Part shown: positions 22,441-35,462 of the stretch, one piece after another
Layout: every line of letters begins with the position of its first letter
Position numbering within the stretch: position 1 is the stretch's first letter
Source: Cornus controversa
Taxonomy: Eukaryota; Streptophyta; Magnoliopsida; Cornales; Cornaceae
Assembly: GCA_026545225.1 (NCBI GenBank)
Contig: CM048845.1
Span: 88,439,033 to 88,503,032, forward strand
Length of the DNA stretch: 64,000 nucleotides
Reading direction: 5' to 3'
Notes under the pieces: generated by a model
What the model saw: only the letters and a program-made list of their open reading frames with translations
Database searches by the model: none
What the model was told of the DNA's origin: nothing
Made by a program: the position numbers and the translations under genes

Positions 22441-25400
22441 CTTTTATTTAATGTTGGCATTTTCTAGTTGATGTTTCTTGGTCCTTCCAAACAATTAATT
22501 CATCTCTATAGGGAGGCCAATGGAATAGAAGATTTCATTCACCAAACAATTAAGTCGGGGAAAAGAATTGATTATTGCTAGATGTTTGAATGGTTTTTTT
22601 CAATCACATTAGAATTTATCAGTGAAGTTTCTACTTATTTCAAACAATAACAAATAAATAAAGGTTATTAATTCCAATGTGATTCATATGAAGCAAGAAT
22701 TTCCATGCATGCATATTCAAGTAACGGTGTAAAGTGTGGTTCTTGATCTGCATTTTAAAGTATCCAATGATAACTCTTGTTAGCAGTTGCGCAGTTTCAA
22801 CAGTTAATGTAAATGACATATAGCTCCCACATTGGTTAACCAATGCCAGCAACCTCATAGCATGATGCGACGACACTGCAGTTGGTCCTAACGGTTTGGA
22901 AAAGCAATATCAGGAAAAAAGTCAAAACCTTTTACACAATGCGTGAATATAATATTGACATGTCATGTCATTACTAATCAAAGACCTTATGATTGTATTG
23001 GATTTTCTACACAGGCTCTTCGAAGCTCTCTCTGTTTTGTCCACACTCTTGTATTAAGGTGGGTCATTATTTGTTTAGTGACCTATGATCCTAATTAACT
23101 GCAGGATACAATTGAGCAGTGAACAGTACAGCAAGAGAGCATTGAAGTTTCAGGAAACAATTACAGCATCAAGAAAATGACTGGAAAGTAAAAGGTCAAA
23201 GGTGCTTACAGGAAGGAGCATTAGGATTGTAACTGGGATGAGTGTGGCGATATCAGCCAGTGTTCTTTGTATCTTTTTCCTCTCCCTTTCTGTAGCCTTG
23301 TGCCCTTGCAATTGCTTCATAAGAATTCCTAGAGCATCCAAGATGTCTATAAAGAGCAATTGAGTACCCATCCATATATCCTGTAAGACAGATCAGTTGG
23401 CAATATTAGCAATTAGACATAAAAATAAGCCAACTAAATGCTGAGGATCATTGCTCTTACAGCGCTAGCTGATATCAGCTTGGTAGTGGATTTCCTAAGT
23501 AAACTATCATGCAGGGGCCCGGTTTCAGTAGCACCCTCTATATCTGCAAGGATTGTTGAATCCATACCAGCCGAACTGGGGACCTGCCATTATTACAAAG
23601 TATTGGTAACAGTTACAAGGAAACTAAATTGTGAGCACCTGGACATACGGACAAACACAAATATATTTACCAAAGTTCAGATAAACAAAGTTTTTAATGG
23701 ACATACTGTGGAGGCTCTGGAAAGTGCAAACTACATAATGTCACTTACTAAAGCCTGTTAGGTTCTTTGCCTCTTCTTTTAGTCCTTTAAAAATGTTTTA
23801 GTATTACATAGAAGTATATGGCAAATATTCACATACCCAAAAAGGAAAAAACAAAATCTAGTTTAGAAAAAACATAATATTGTGTTTGTAGAAGCTGTTA
23901 ATAGAGACTGTTATTTTCCCAGCATTTTATTTCCTGAGCCACATGGGTTGTATCTTATTGAAAAACCAAAACAAAGGTGTCATGACAACTCTCAATCCAT
24001 CTAGCAGTCACACCTTACTCAGTTTAGATCCACGTTGAAGACTTCCCCTGTTTATCAAGTCAATTGGCTTTTGCTGTGCCTCGAATTTTACAGATGAATT
24101 TGTTGAGCCTTTACTTCTTAAAGATGGTGTTGGGTTAGAGGAATCTCTTTCCGAAAATTTTAGCAATTCACTGCCAGAGAAAATCAACAAAGGCGATTAT
24201 CTTTTGTCTTTTTTGAGGCACTTGCTCTTTCAATTGAAATAAACAATAAAAAGCCAGACACTAATTCGCACAGCCAACAAACCTTGATTTATCATAAGCA
24301 GCCCAGTAATCCTCCAGACAAATAGAAAGCAGGCTCTGACTGTAAAATTTGACAGCGGACTGAGTTAAAGACCATGTTAACTATCGTGCTAAAAAAATTC
24401 AAAATAATGTAGTTGTGCAAATATATACTACCTCCGGAGCAAGAATTCAAGTAAATTTTCATCTAAGGGTTGTTTAGTTGAATTGCTATAGTGAGCAAAC
24501 CCAGAAAAAACATCATAGCAAATGGTAAAGACAGTATATATAATAATCTCCTTCTCTGCTTGGTTGGCATGTTGTTTCGATCTTCTTCTCTCTTGGTTGA
24601 TTTTTCCACGAAATGCAGCATAAAAATCAAGCCATCTAATTTCATCAGTTACTACCTGTAACGGAAAAATTTTAAAAACAGCAGGATGATTCAGATTTTA
24701 TGCATCAAGTATAATCAAACTAACCTCCATGAAGAGCTGATACTCTGATAGGGAAGAAAATTCAGGACAAATGAAAAGGCTTCCACACTCCAAGTAGCTG
24801 CAGTCAACGCATTAGTATTTCTGTTCAAAGTCAACACGGAAAAGTTTTGTGTGATCCAAATTTGAAGGGATCTACCTGAGGAAATCCTTCACCTGCTCGT
24901 CAAGATCCTTTATACCCATACCTGACAAGAATACTCTTGTCTCTCTTCCCAGATATGCAAAAAGTCCTAGAGTAGCCAAACTATTCTCTTGAACCTGACA
25001 AGATTCTATATCTGAGAACATTCTAGGATGCTAAAATAGCATAATTTGTCAACATGTAAATTATTTGAGAGAGTAATTTCGAAGTTAGTAAAATGAAGAC
25101 TAAATGATAGAAACAATCATTGGAGGAAGTTACTTAAAATTTAAAAGCCTGGGATAAAGTTCCTCTTAGGGCTCAAATTTGTGAATAGTCATATGTCCAT
25201 ACCTAGTCCACTCTTCCAGCACCCCATTTTGACAGGACCGACAATGTGTACCTTAAATTTTTGAATAGCTCTCTTATTTTTAGATATAGACACACATGGA
25301 GAATCAGGATTCAAAATTGTAACATTTTGTACCACTGCTCATTCCAAGTAAAACAATTTTCCATAGAAAATCTTAATTTTAAAGAAAATGCAACTGAGAT

Positions 25401-27558
25401 TACACTAATTGTTTCCAAGCATTTTCACATGAGATCTGGGCGACTCTTAAATGAATCAGGGAACTAACCTTGTTACGAAAAGTATGCTTGCCTGAAATTA
25501 CACTTTCTCTGTTGAATGCTACAGAAAGTTTCTCCTGAACCAACCCAATCCAAAATTCTATCTCTTCAGTGTTCTTACAAGGTAAAATCTTTGTACCAAA
25601 ATGGGACAGAAAGTCTTGCTCAAATCCTGCCTCAGTTGCTAAGTGATACAACTTATCCACCGAGACAAGACTGTGTGACAAGTTCATGAGCTCTACTAAT
25701 ATATCTTCAGTTGATACTGAGAAAAAGGGACAAGAAATTCGCCTTGGACCCAACTTCCTCACTGCAGCACAGCAACTTATAGCCAGAATTGTCCCTGCAA
25801 CACCACTGAATACATTTGTGTTTAGACTATGTTCGTAACTGCCGAGTATCTGGTGAATCACACCAGAGAAAAATGTGTACTAGTGTGAAGAAAAATAAAA
25901 TCCATTGTTGGGTCAATACTCAATAGGACTTAGGTTGCCATATTTCGTGATCAAAACAAGATCTTTAATTTTATTTTTGTTCCATCATCCATCATAAAAT
26001 GCACATAGATATAATTAATCTTATGGAAATAGAGGACTGTATTAGCAAACCTTCCTGCATATTCCATAGACCATTTCTTGAATAAGGGAATGAACAATCC
26101 TGCTATACGTGGTAGTTCCACAGTTCTAAACCATTGTACCAATTTTGAATGCCTCCTGTTCAATTGACCTTCAATGCACTCCTCAAGATACTTTATATTT
26201 GGGTACAAGCTGAACCATATGAAGCAACAATATGTCAGCCACTCAGACCTAATAGACAAGCATGGAATCTTTAAGCAAAGGTTGAATTTAGACTTTGGGT
26301 AACACTTATAAGAGTTTTAAGTACACAATCAATTTCTAGATGCATGCCTGAGATCAAATGAAAAAAAGCAGGCATAGGTATTACAAAAATTTATTATATG
26401 AATTCCAGTTTTAGGTGACTCAAATGTGCCTGTGGACCTGTGGTGAAAAGTGGAATAAGTATCTGGAATTTTTCAGCATTTCAGGTAATTGGTTATAAGT
26501 TTAACTACTGCAACTTCCACAAGTCAAGCAGATTGAGTGACAACAAGTCTCCAGGAAAATTTATCTGGTACTTACATTTCACGAACTGGTGAAGGGTTGT
26601 TGAAACGTTTATGAGAAAGGAATAACTCGACTTCAACTGCTGCCTTCAGTAAAGCATAAACTGCTACCTGTAAAACACACTAATAGGTGATGCTTTTTCC
26701 ATTTATTGCATGAATTCTGATGACTCAATGAGGATGTTCAGCTTCCACTCAATCATCAAATTCTATATTAATAGTCCAAGTCAGAAATTGGAAAAAAAAA
26801 TAATGTAATACCATGCACCTGTGCACCTTAGTGTTATTTCAAATATGAAAAAATTAATGACACCATTTAAGATTCCAAAAAAATGAAGTAATACATTTTC
26901 ACGGACTACTCAGAGTTATTTATTTCGTGCTTCAGTGAGAGACTATCATGGTGCCAAAACGATTGTGTTGTTCATGTATACCTGATATGCAATGGGTTTG
27001 TGCCACGCATTCACATCCACCCCAACCCATGCCATTGCAAGTTCTGGACCACTTCCAGCCAATTCAAGTGTTTGAATTGCCAGAGAAAAGCTCCTAGCAG
27101 ACTCATGCAATACCCATACAAGACAATTGACCCGGTTGAATTCCACTTCACGACTGTAAGCTGTAGCCACAGAAGGTTCATCCTCACAATTGGTTTGGTC
27201 AGAGTCAGCTGGCGAAGCATAGGATGACAATGCTCCTGAAGGAACCCATCTTGATGCAGTAATTCGTGATGAAAAAGTGTAACGCGTAAGTGGAAATCCA
27301 AGTGAAACGTTGTTCCTCAGAAAGCCACAATTGTAGTGCTCTTTCGCATTGAACTTTGATGTGGAAGGGGCATCAGCTCTAAACTTTTCTCCGTCTTCAG
27401 ATTCGAAAGATTTTCTGTCACATGAAGAGAAGGATACCAATGAACTTTTCTCATGCAGAATTTCCAAAAGAAACAAAATCTAAGGGTCTTTGTCTCCTCT
27501 GAGGCACTGTTTGGTTACTAAGAAAATGGGAACAGGAAATTTTGAATCTTATGTTCAT
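22036..27558 (-). CDS. LETM1-like protein, N-terminal frame interrupted
   Basis: Coding exons, 5' to 3' on the minus strand: 27573-26982 (ATG 27558-27556), 26667-26576, 26209-26051, 25805-25469, 24994-24876, 24797-24725, 24655-24432, 24339-24283, 24170-24014, 23583-23461, 23380-23210, 22298-22239, 22152-22036. All have GT..AG borders and matching phases; the product would be about 754 aa. The C-terminus has the LETM1-like segment (KATERERKKIQRTLADIATL, LIPVTILMLLPVSAVG, KKYMPSLIPSPYSS). The architecture is that of plant LETM1-like proteins such as Arabidopsis At3g11560. True LETM1 is an inner mitochondrial membrane cation/proton exchanger; the role of this branch is not known to me. In the first coding exon the ATG frame ends at TGA 27451-27453, while the conserved frame continues one base out of register, so either a one-base error or mutation, or an unseen splice, lies near 27452. 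Confidence 0.85.
22384..22441. repeat. Compound CA/TA/GA microsatellite in a LETM1-like intron
   Basis: (CA)n, (TA)n and (GA)n in succession. Confidence 0.9.
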
Positions 27559-27573
27559 TGTTGGTCTGGTCCC

Positions 27574-28288
27574 CTGAAAGGCAAAACTTTTACTCAACGA
27601 AGCTAAATAAGTTGTGGGTATTTTTTTTTTCTTTTTCTTTTCTATCAAGTAATCCAATTTAAATTTTGAATTAATATTCTTTTCCAATTTATTCTCTGTA
27701 TAAATTGAAGAGTGGGTGAGTGCAGAATTGTACAGTTCGATAGAAATAAATAACAACCAGAGAAGCATTTATATATGGCTTTCGTTTTTTTGGAGCTGAT
27801 TAATAAAAGATTACATAATCTCAACAAATTAGAACTAACATATACTCAACTAAATCCAATTTATGTGTTTAATAAGTAATCTAAGCCAAAGAAGACAACA
27901 ACAATATGCAGGACAGTGTAGGTATACCTTTTAGAGATCTAAATTATACAAAAGGGTTCAACCAAAAGCAGTTGAGGAGCATACACTACTAAGGAACTAC
28001 AGAAAACCCTTTCAAAATAAACCAATACATAATTTTCCAATTGGTGAAGTATCACTTAGTGAGAAATCAAAATTCAAACCAGAATTTCTTCAACAACAAA
28101 AAAACCAGATTTTTTTCAAAAAACATTCTTACTGCAGATCATTCATCAGATATGGGTAGATTTAAATTTTTAGCGTTGCAAGTCCGAAAGAAGTACAAAC
28201 ATATACAAACAGTCATACAGTATAGCACTACATATACTTCACTGAATCATTATATCTGTGTTTCTAGATAGATAGATAGAGATCTTAC
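27574..28288 (-). other. 5' UTR intron of the LETM1-like gene
   Basis: Donor GTAAGATC (minus strand, after 28289) and acceptor TTGCCTTTCAG before 27573. The 715-bp interval has no coding features. The first exon ending at 28289 appears non-coding. Confidence 0.55.
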
Positions 28289-28480
28289 GCGTGGTAATAA
28301 AATTGGGAGAGTTGCAGAGACAGATGGGAGGCCATAGAAGGAGAGAGAGAAACAGAAAAGAGAGGAAAAAGGAAATGGAGAAGAAATAAATAGAGAGGTG
28401 TCTCGGGAACGAACCCATCGAGGTAGAGAGAGAGAGAGAGAGAGAGAGAGTGTGTGTGTGTGGAGAAACCAAAGACCAAA
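28289..28480 (-). promoter_or_regulatory. 5' UTR exon and CT-rich leader of the LETM1-like gene
   Basis: The minus strand reads CT-rich here, including a (CT)n/(CA)n microsatellite (plus-strand GA at about 28424-28461), common in plant 5' leaders. The 5' end is approximate. Confidence 0.45.
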
Positions 28481-28608
28481 ACAGTATTATACATTTGTCA
28501 AGCCATAGAGTTTATCTCCCGCCAGCCCATCACTTTTCAATTTTGTTTCTCAAGCTTTTGGACTGGCTACGAGACTAACGTAAAATGGCTCACTTTTTTG
28601 GTTGGAAT

Positions 28609-29303
28609 TAGGGGTGAAAATTTTTGTTTTCGATTTGGTTGGAATCAGGGGTGACGATTTATAAATATTTTACTAAATAGCTGAATGTTAAATTGACTCA
28701 TTTAATAATCATATCATATACCCTTAACAATAACCTAACTTGTTTATTAAACATGTTACTCGGTCAATCCGTGTAACCCGTTTAATAAACATATCCTATA
28801 ATGACACGACTTTTTTAACTTATATCATATAAATTTGTCTATTCTTAAATATTTCTCTAACATCATATAAAAAATAAAGTACATATCAATACATAAATCA
28901 TAAAATCAAATTATATTATAAATTTTATATCTATATATAAATTCAAAAACATACTAAGATAATTTAACAATTGGAAAAACACCATAAGAATCTCATTATT
29001 ACATTTTATGATTACATCAGTTCTATAAACAAACAAATAGATTACAAATAATTACAATAAATATAACTATGTATATATAAGTTTGTATAAACTATAATAT
29101 ATGAATAACTTATGTCGTAATCGTGTTGTAATCGTGTCGTAATCGTGTCACGGGTTAGAGAGTTTAAACTTAAACCCAATTCAATTTTTACGTGTCGTGC
29201 TCGTGTCAACTCATTTATTAAACGTGTTGGCTTATCTCAAATCCAAATCCGCTTTAATTAGTGTCGTGTTCGAGTCGTGTTGTCATATCGTATCCAATTT
29301 TGA
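28609..29303. mobile_element. hAT-type MITE, right end lost
   Basis: Starts TAGGGGTG and matches the reverse complement of 59705-60446 along most of its length (for example TTTATTAAACATGTTAC and GTGTCGTGTTCGAGTCGTG). The distal terminus is missing after about 29303 and no target duplication is visible. Confidence 0.75.
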
Positions 29304-29393
29304 AATGGACAACAACTTGTTTCATCCCAAAAAATTGCTCCAAGTGTTCTTGTTTGGACCAAAGAAGTTGCAATGGGTTCTGGGTTTTTCTCG

Positions 29394-29575
29394 GGAGCAA
29401 TGCTACACGTCATGAAAATATTTTATGAATTTTTATCTTGAATGATGTGGCAATTAAATGGTGAGTTAGTATTGATGGGATTCCCCCCATACATGAAATG
29501 TCAATGGTATTATCACTTGCCACATCATTCATGAAGGCAATTCATGATAAAATTTCATGACCTTTAGCATTTCCC
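29394..29575. mobile_element. Foldback MITE, copy B
   Basis: Inverted copy of 10108-10288, starting GGAGCAATGCTACACGTCATG. Flanked by TTTTCTCG at 29386-29393 and 29576-29583, an exact 8-bp target duplication. Confidence 0.85.
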
Positions 29576-29640
29576 TTTTCTCGATTCAAATTCTCTTATT
29601 TTATTTTGACCACGGGAGTTAACCGCTCCTCTTTTCTTAT

Positions 29641-29838
29641 TTTACTTTGTTGTGCATTAAATTTGAATTATTATTTCCAGAACGTAATACCCATCTACTT
29701 CACTATTTTACTTTGTTTTGCATTAAATTTGAATTATTATTTCCAGAACGTAATACCCAGATACTTCACTATTTTACTTTGTTGTGCATTAAATTTGAAT
29801 TATTATTTCCACAATGTAATACCCATCTAGTTCACTAC
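29641..29838. repeat. 66-bp tandem repeat, three copies
   Basis: Copies start at 29641, 29707 and 29773 with core GCATTAAATTTGAATTATTA. The period is divisible by three, so it leaves repetitive open frames in more than one register. I do not regard these as a gene. Confidence 0.9.
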
Positions 29839-32800
29839 TTTAAAGATATAATACTTGTTGCTTTAAATTAAGGTGTTGTATTTTTATAACAAAAATACCT
29901 TGTAGGTAGAATTTTGCACTCTCAAAAAAGGGGAGAGAAAAGAAGAAAAAAAAAAAGTGAAGGGGGGTGTTGGAAGGTTCTGAACTTGGCAATTCCAAAG
30001 CCATCTAAAGATGTTGCAAAGAGATGCAATTTAACTCATGTAGCTCTCATCAATTTTATTGTTAGTTGGTTGATGAATTAAAACTGGGGTGATAAATTGG
30101 GCGGGTTTGGACTTTGTCAAATATGGATTGTGACCCATGTTTAATCCGTTTATAACAGATCAAATATGAGACGGATTAAATATGAGTCAGGTCAACTCAT
30201 ATTTGACCCAACTAGACACAACATGTTAAACGATACTGATATTTAATCCACCACAACACCAACCTCCTCAAAGATGTTTGTATCATGTATATTCACTTGT
30301 AATGTGTACAATCAAATTATATATAAACTTTTGCATAATTGTCTTTTTATATTAAAGTCAAAATTCTTTTTATTTTGTTTTGAATCTCAATCTTAACAAA
30401 TTTCTATATTATATACTACTTAAAACTTAGAAGTAGTTAATTGAATCACATAATAATATAATTTTTAAAAGTCCCTTTTTAAATCAATTTCAGAACTTCT
30501 ATTTAAGTAAAATTAGGATTTTCGTTAATTTTCAATTCAATTAAACATATCTTTCACAAAAACAAAAACAAAAAAAAAAATTCAATTAAAGATTACAGTT
30601 CATTGTAGAGATTAGTTTACTTTCAATTTAATGCTTTCTCTCAAATATTTTGATATAAAATTTTCTTCCAACTCAAATATTTTTTATCTTAATCACATAC
30701 TTTTTTATCCTTCAAGGTAAGTTTTCTATATCATGTAACTACTAATATGTTAAATTTTAAAGAGAAGGGCAATTATGTCATTATAAGTATAAGAACCAAT
30801 CATTCTATCATGTAAGGACTCTTGTGTAATTTGATGATGGTAAAGAAAGGAAGAATATCAGCTCCCTATTTAAATTGTAAATAATATTAACTTTCTATTT
30901 TTCACATTCAATACAACTTGACAACTTTTTGTGAAAAATAAAATAAAATATCTTATTTTTGTGAACTTTTTTTATTTTTTTACTGAGCGTAAACACAGGG
31001 GTATGTTCTTTCATTGGGCATAAATTGCTCCCAATGAAAGAACATATCCTGTACTATAAATAACATACCCACCTATATATACATAGACGGAGAGGGAAAG
31101 AGAGATAAAGGTATATAGAAGAGTGAGGGGCGGAATTGAAGGGAGAGAGAGAGAGAAGCAGATTGATGAGAGAGAGGGTGGAAACAGAGAGAGACAGGTG
31201 AGATTGAAGAGAGAGAAAAGAATAGAGAGAGAGGTGGGATTGAAGAGAGAGAAAAGAAAGAGAGAGAAGTGGGATCAAAGAGAGAGAGATGTTGGATAGA
31301 AAAGAAAAACTTTAATCCATATTTTGTTTTATGAGTAGAAGATGGATTGAATATGGGTACCCATATTCAACACAACTAACTCGCTAATTAATTAGTTTAT
31401 ATTTATCCAACATCTTTTTGGCTTGCATAAGAAAACTAGTAAACAACACGTGGGTAAAATTTAATTTTAAAAAATAAATTAACATTTGAATCTCAAAGTT
31501 CAATTTCTTAATAAAAATAATTTACTTAAATATATATTTTAATTTAGTACATAAATCATAGCTAAATTATAAAATTAGTGAGTTAATTAAATATTATTTA
31601 GTTCAATTTTTTCAATTCCCTTTTCTAGAAGTTTTTCCATTAGTAGAGTTTCTTCATTAATTAATATTATATTTTAGGAGTTTATGTTAGGAATGAAGTT
31701 AGAGAGAGAAGAAATAAAATTACAAAAGAATACTTATTTAAGATTTAAGGAAATGGCATGTTTCTATTTATTTATTAGAATAAATAATATTATAAAAAAT
31801 TAAACATGCATTATAAAAAATAAAAAAATCGAGTCTTTTCATTAGTACATTAGAAAGTTTATGTTTCTATATATTTATTGAAATAAATAATATTATATTT
31901 TAGGAGTTTGTGTTAGGGATGAAGTTAGAGAGTGAAGAAACAGAAATTGAGAAAAAAAATACTTATAATATTATATTTTAGGAGTATGTGTTAGGAATAG
32001 AGTTAGTGAGAGAATAAATAGAATTAAAATATATATATATATATATTTTTTTGTTTTTTAAATTTTAAAAATAGAAAGATGGTGTGTTAGGGATGAAGTA
32101 TGAGGGAAAGAATAAATAGAATTAGAAAAGTTATTATAATTTTATTTTTATTTTTAAATAGTTTGTGTTAGGGATGAAGTGTGAAGTAAATTGGAAATTT
32201 AACAACTAATAGAAGGAAAACGAAAAAAAATTGGAATGTTTGACTAGTAGAAGGAATGATAGAGAGAGAGAATTCTAATTACACTAAATAAGCTTATTTG
32301 AAACTCTAAATTGAGTGAAACTAAATTAGAATTCTAACCGTAATCCTTTTGTTCAACTAATAGAAGGAAAAAGAAGAAAAATTCTAATTAAGTCACTCTA
32401 AATGGATTTGAAACTCTTCAGACATTTAAGGAAAAAAAAAATGAATTCTAATTAAATTAAATGATTTGAAACTTCGTAAATTATTTTTTCTAATTAAATT
32501 ATTTGAATTTAAAAAATAGGAAGATTTTGTGTCGGGAATTAAGTGTAAGAGAAAGAATAAATAGAATTAGAAAATTTATAAAAGTAAGAGTTATAATATT
32601 ATTTTTATTTTTTCTAAAATAGGAAGAGTTTTTGTTAGGGATAATATGTGAGGAAAATAATAAATAGAATTAGAAAAGAAAACCTGGTGTTTAAAATTTA
32701 TAGAAAGATTATGTATCTATGTATTTATTAGAATAAATATATTATAATAAAAAAATAAGAATGCATTATAAAAATAAAAAATATACCAAAACTTTTGAAT

Positions 32801-33515
32801 CTCTTTGTACTTTTAGTAATAGTGTGTGTATATATATATCTTTGACCTTTTATTATTTTGATGGTGAAATAATATACTAATATAAAATTAAAGCTATATG
32901 TACTTTTAGTAATAGTGTGTATATATATATCTTTGACCTTTCATTATTTTGGTGGTGAAATAATATACTAATATAAAATTAAAGCTATATGTTAATCACA
33001 AGTAGCTAAAACTTATAGAATTATTATCTAATATAAAATTCATATGAAAACAATCCTTCGATGCAAATTTTTTGTTTTTCAAAAAATAAATTGCACACAA
33101 GAACAATAAAAATGGGTAAAATCCTTTTAGAAATTAAAATATTTAATATATTAATAGTTTTAAAGTTTGTCTTACATATATTATATATACTTGAGACCAT
33201 TAAATAATACAAGTAAACAGTTTTTTTTAGAATTGATAATATATCTATTAAGTTTAGTTAACAATTTATTCAAAAAATTATTTTATAGTTTTTGTACATA
33301 TCATGAGGTGGGACTGAACTTTTTAATAAAACTACACTAAACATGTTACTATATTTTATGCTTCTAGCTAGTCTCAAATTCTTTCTTTTGGTTGGACCAT
33401 AATCAACTTTGGTTTAAACCCCAATTCTAATTTGAAAACTCTGGTTTGAAAACCCTAATTCCTATTACATGTACAGTTTTAGCAGTTCGATCATAATCAT
33501 AACAATAATGAAAAA
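29839..33515. repeat. AT-rich intergenic block of decayed repeats
   Basis: No gene. Includes GGCGGGTTTGG..-type MITE debris at 30085-30250, a 20-bp inverted repeat at 30998-31049, a GA-rich degenerate repeat at about 31090-31290, about seven diverged copies of a GTGTTAGGGATGAAGT segment between 31673 and 32690, and a tandem duplication of about 92 bp at about 32807-32992 (core TGTACTTTTAGTAATAGTGT). Confidence 0.6.
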
Positions 33516-33524
33516 TAATAATAA

Positions 33525-34982
33525 GGGTAAATATCACTAACACCCCCTGTGGTTTGGACTTATTTCATACGAAAAAAAACTTTGTTTAAGTGACTGTAGA
33601 AACCCAAATATTTTGCATTGTATATCAAAGAGACCCCAAATCGTGTATAGGTAGGTCTGACACTATGCAAAAAGACATTGATAACATTTGACCTTTTATA
33701 TGAGGTAGTAAATTACCTAATTACCATTTTGCTTACTCTTTGCAAATGATACCCTTAAACGTTTTAATGTATATATATTATATTATATATATATTTATAT
33801 TATTGTTCATTTTTTATATATATTTGTATATCATCTATATTATATTATTATATATTTATTTATTTTTATAGATATTTCTATATATATGTACTCTATATTT
33901 TATTCTTGTTATATTTGTATTTTCTTAGTATATATATTTTTGTTTATGTCCATAAATTTTTATATTTGTAATATTATTATTATTATTATATATATATACA
34001 CACATATACATACATACTATTCATCTTATTCCATACAAAATTCCATAAAACCACCACCACCACCACCACTGTCCACATAACCACCACCACCACCAAAGGC
34101 GACAAAACCACCACCACCACCATTGTCCACAAAATCACCATCACCACCACTGTCGAACTCCAAACGCAACCTAACCCAAGCCAACTGCCACCACAAACCC
34201 CCAATTGACAACTAACCCCAGACCTAAATCACAAATTCTGAACACCCACCAACGTCAAAACCAGCACTGCCGCTACCAACATCACAACAAACCTCCATGG
34301 CGAAACCCAAAATCGACAAACCTCGAAGGCCCATTCGCAACCCAAACCCCAAACCAGCAACCACCATACATAACTCCTCCGATCAAACGGAACCACCGCA
34401 AGCCATCACAAGCCCCAATCAAAACCCAAACACACATCAATCAATCCTCCATTATCGATCTATCAATGTTAATCATCAATATCACCACTGTCTCAGTCCC
34501 TTTGGCTCTCTGGTTTGTTATCCCACCCACCATTAACACCGCCACTGCCAAAACCACCGTGGCCTAAACACTCGCAACTAGTCCAACATTTTCGTCGAAA
34601 ATCTAGCTCTTCGTAAAAAATCTGGCACTCTAGTTTGTTATTAGGGTTTGAGGTATGGAATGTGAGGAGTGTGGTTGATTTGCTATATACAAGGTGGGTT
34701 GGGAAAAGATGATGGAACAGAGATCGAGAGGTGATAAGAGAGCAAATTAATGGAGTTCACGGTTGAGGAAAGAGAATTTAGGGATAGTTTTGTCTTTTGA
34801 CTTTTTTGTTTTAATTTTTTATTAAATTACATTAAATAAGCGGGGGCATATATGATCTTTCACACATTTTTTAACACTGTTAAGGACGAAAATATCATTT
34901 GGGTTTATATGATAGTTATAAGTAAAGTTTATTTTCATGTGAAATAAGTCAAAACCTCAGGAGGTGTCAATGATATTTACCC
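33525..34982. mobile_element. Mutator-type non-autonomous element with C-rich cargo
   Basis: Terminal inverted repeats of at least 60 bp: GGGTAAATATCACTAACACC at the left, and its diverged reverse complement ending TGATATTTACCC at the right. Perfect 9-bp target duplication TAATAATAA at 33516-33524 and 34983-34991; the 9-bp length points to Mutator-like transposition. The interior has an AT-rich segment, then about 34040-34600 of C-rich sequence with CCACCACCACC runs and low stop density, unlike its surroundings. No transposase frame. Confidence 0.85.
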
Positions 34983-35277
34983 TAATAATAAGCATAACAA
35001 TAACATAAAAGAACATCATGAATTTTTTTGAAAATGAGAGATTAATGATGAATAAAAGAAAATTAGAGAATTTTGTAACAAACTTTAAGATAAAGTTGTA
35101 TTGAAAAAAAATTAAAAATGAGAGATTAATTATGAATAAAAGGAAATTAGATAATTTTGTAACAAACTTTAAGATAGAGTTACATTGGAAAATTTTTGAA
35201 AAGGAGAGATTAATGATAGTAAAAACTCTTTTGTACCGCCATAAAAACAAAAACGGCAATAGTAGTAAAAGTAAAAC

Positions 35278-35430
35278 TAGGGATGGCAATTTGCCCTGCC
35301 CCGTTTAAAACCCGTTTACGGAACCGTTTAAGGAAACGGGGTGGGGATGGGGTTAGGGAAAATAACCCGCGCGTAAATGGGGCGGGGACGGGATAAGATA
35401 TTACCCCGACGGGTACTTGCCCCGTTTAAG

Positions 35431-35462
<32 letters not shown>

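Noticed and set aside
24876-24994. Suspected frameshift in a LETM1-like exon (LATLGLFAYLGRETR)
   Set aside because: Recounting the T run gives five bases and an exon of 119 nt in the correct phase; the frame is intact.
31054-31278. Leu/Ser-rich minus-strand frame
   Set aside because: Product of the GA-rich repeat.
34026-34567. Pro/Thr-rich or Gly-rich open frames in the C-rich segment
   Set aside because: Low complexity, present on both strands and inside a transposon; no domain recognised.
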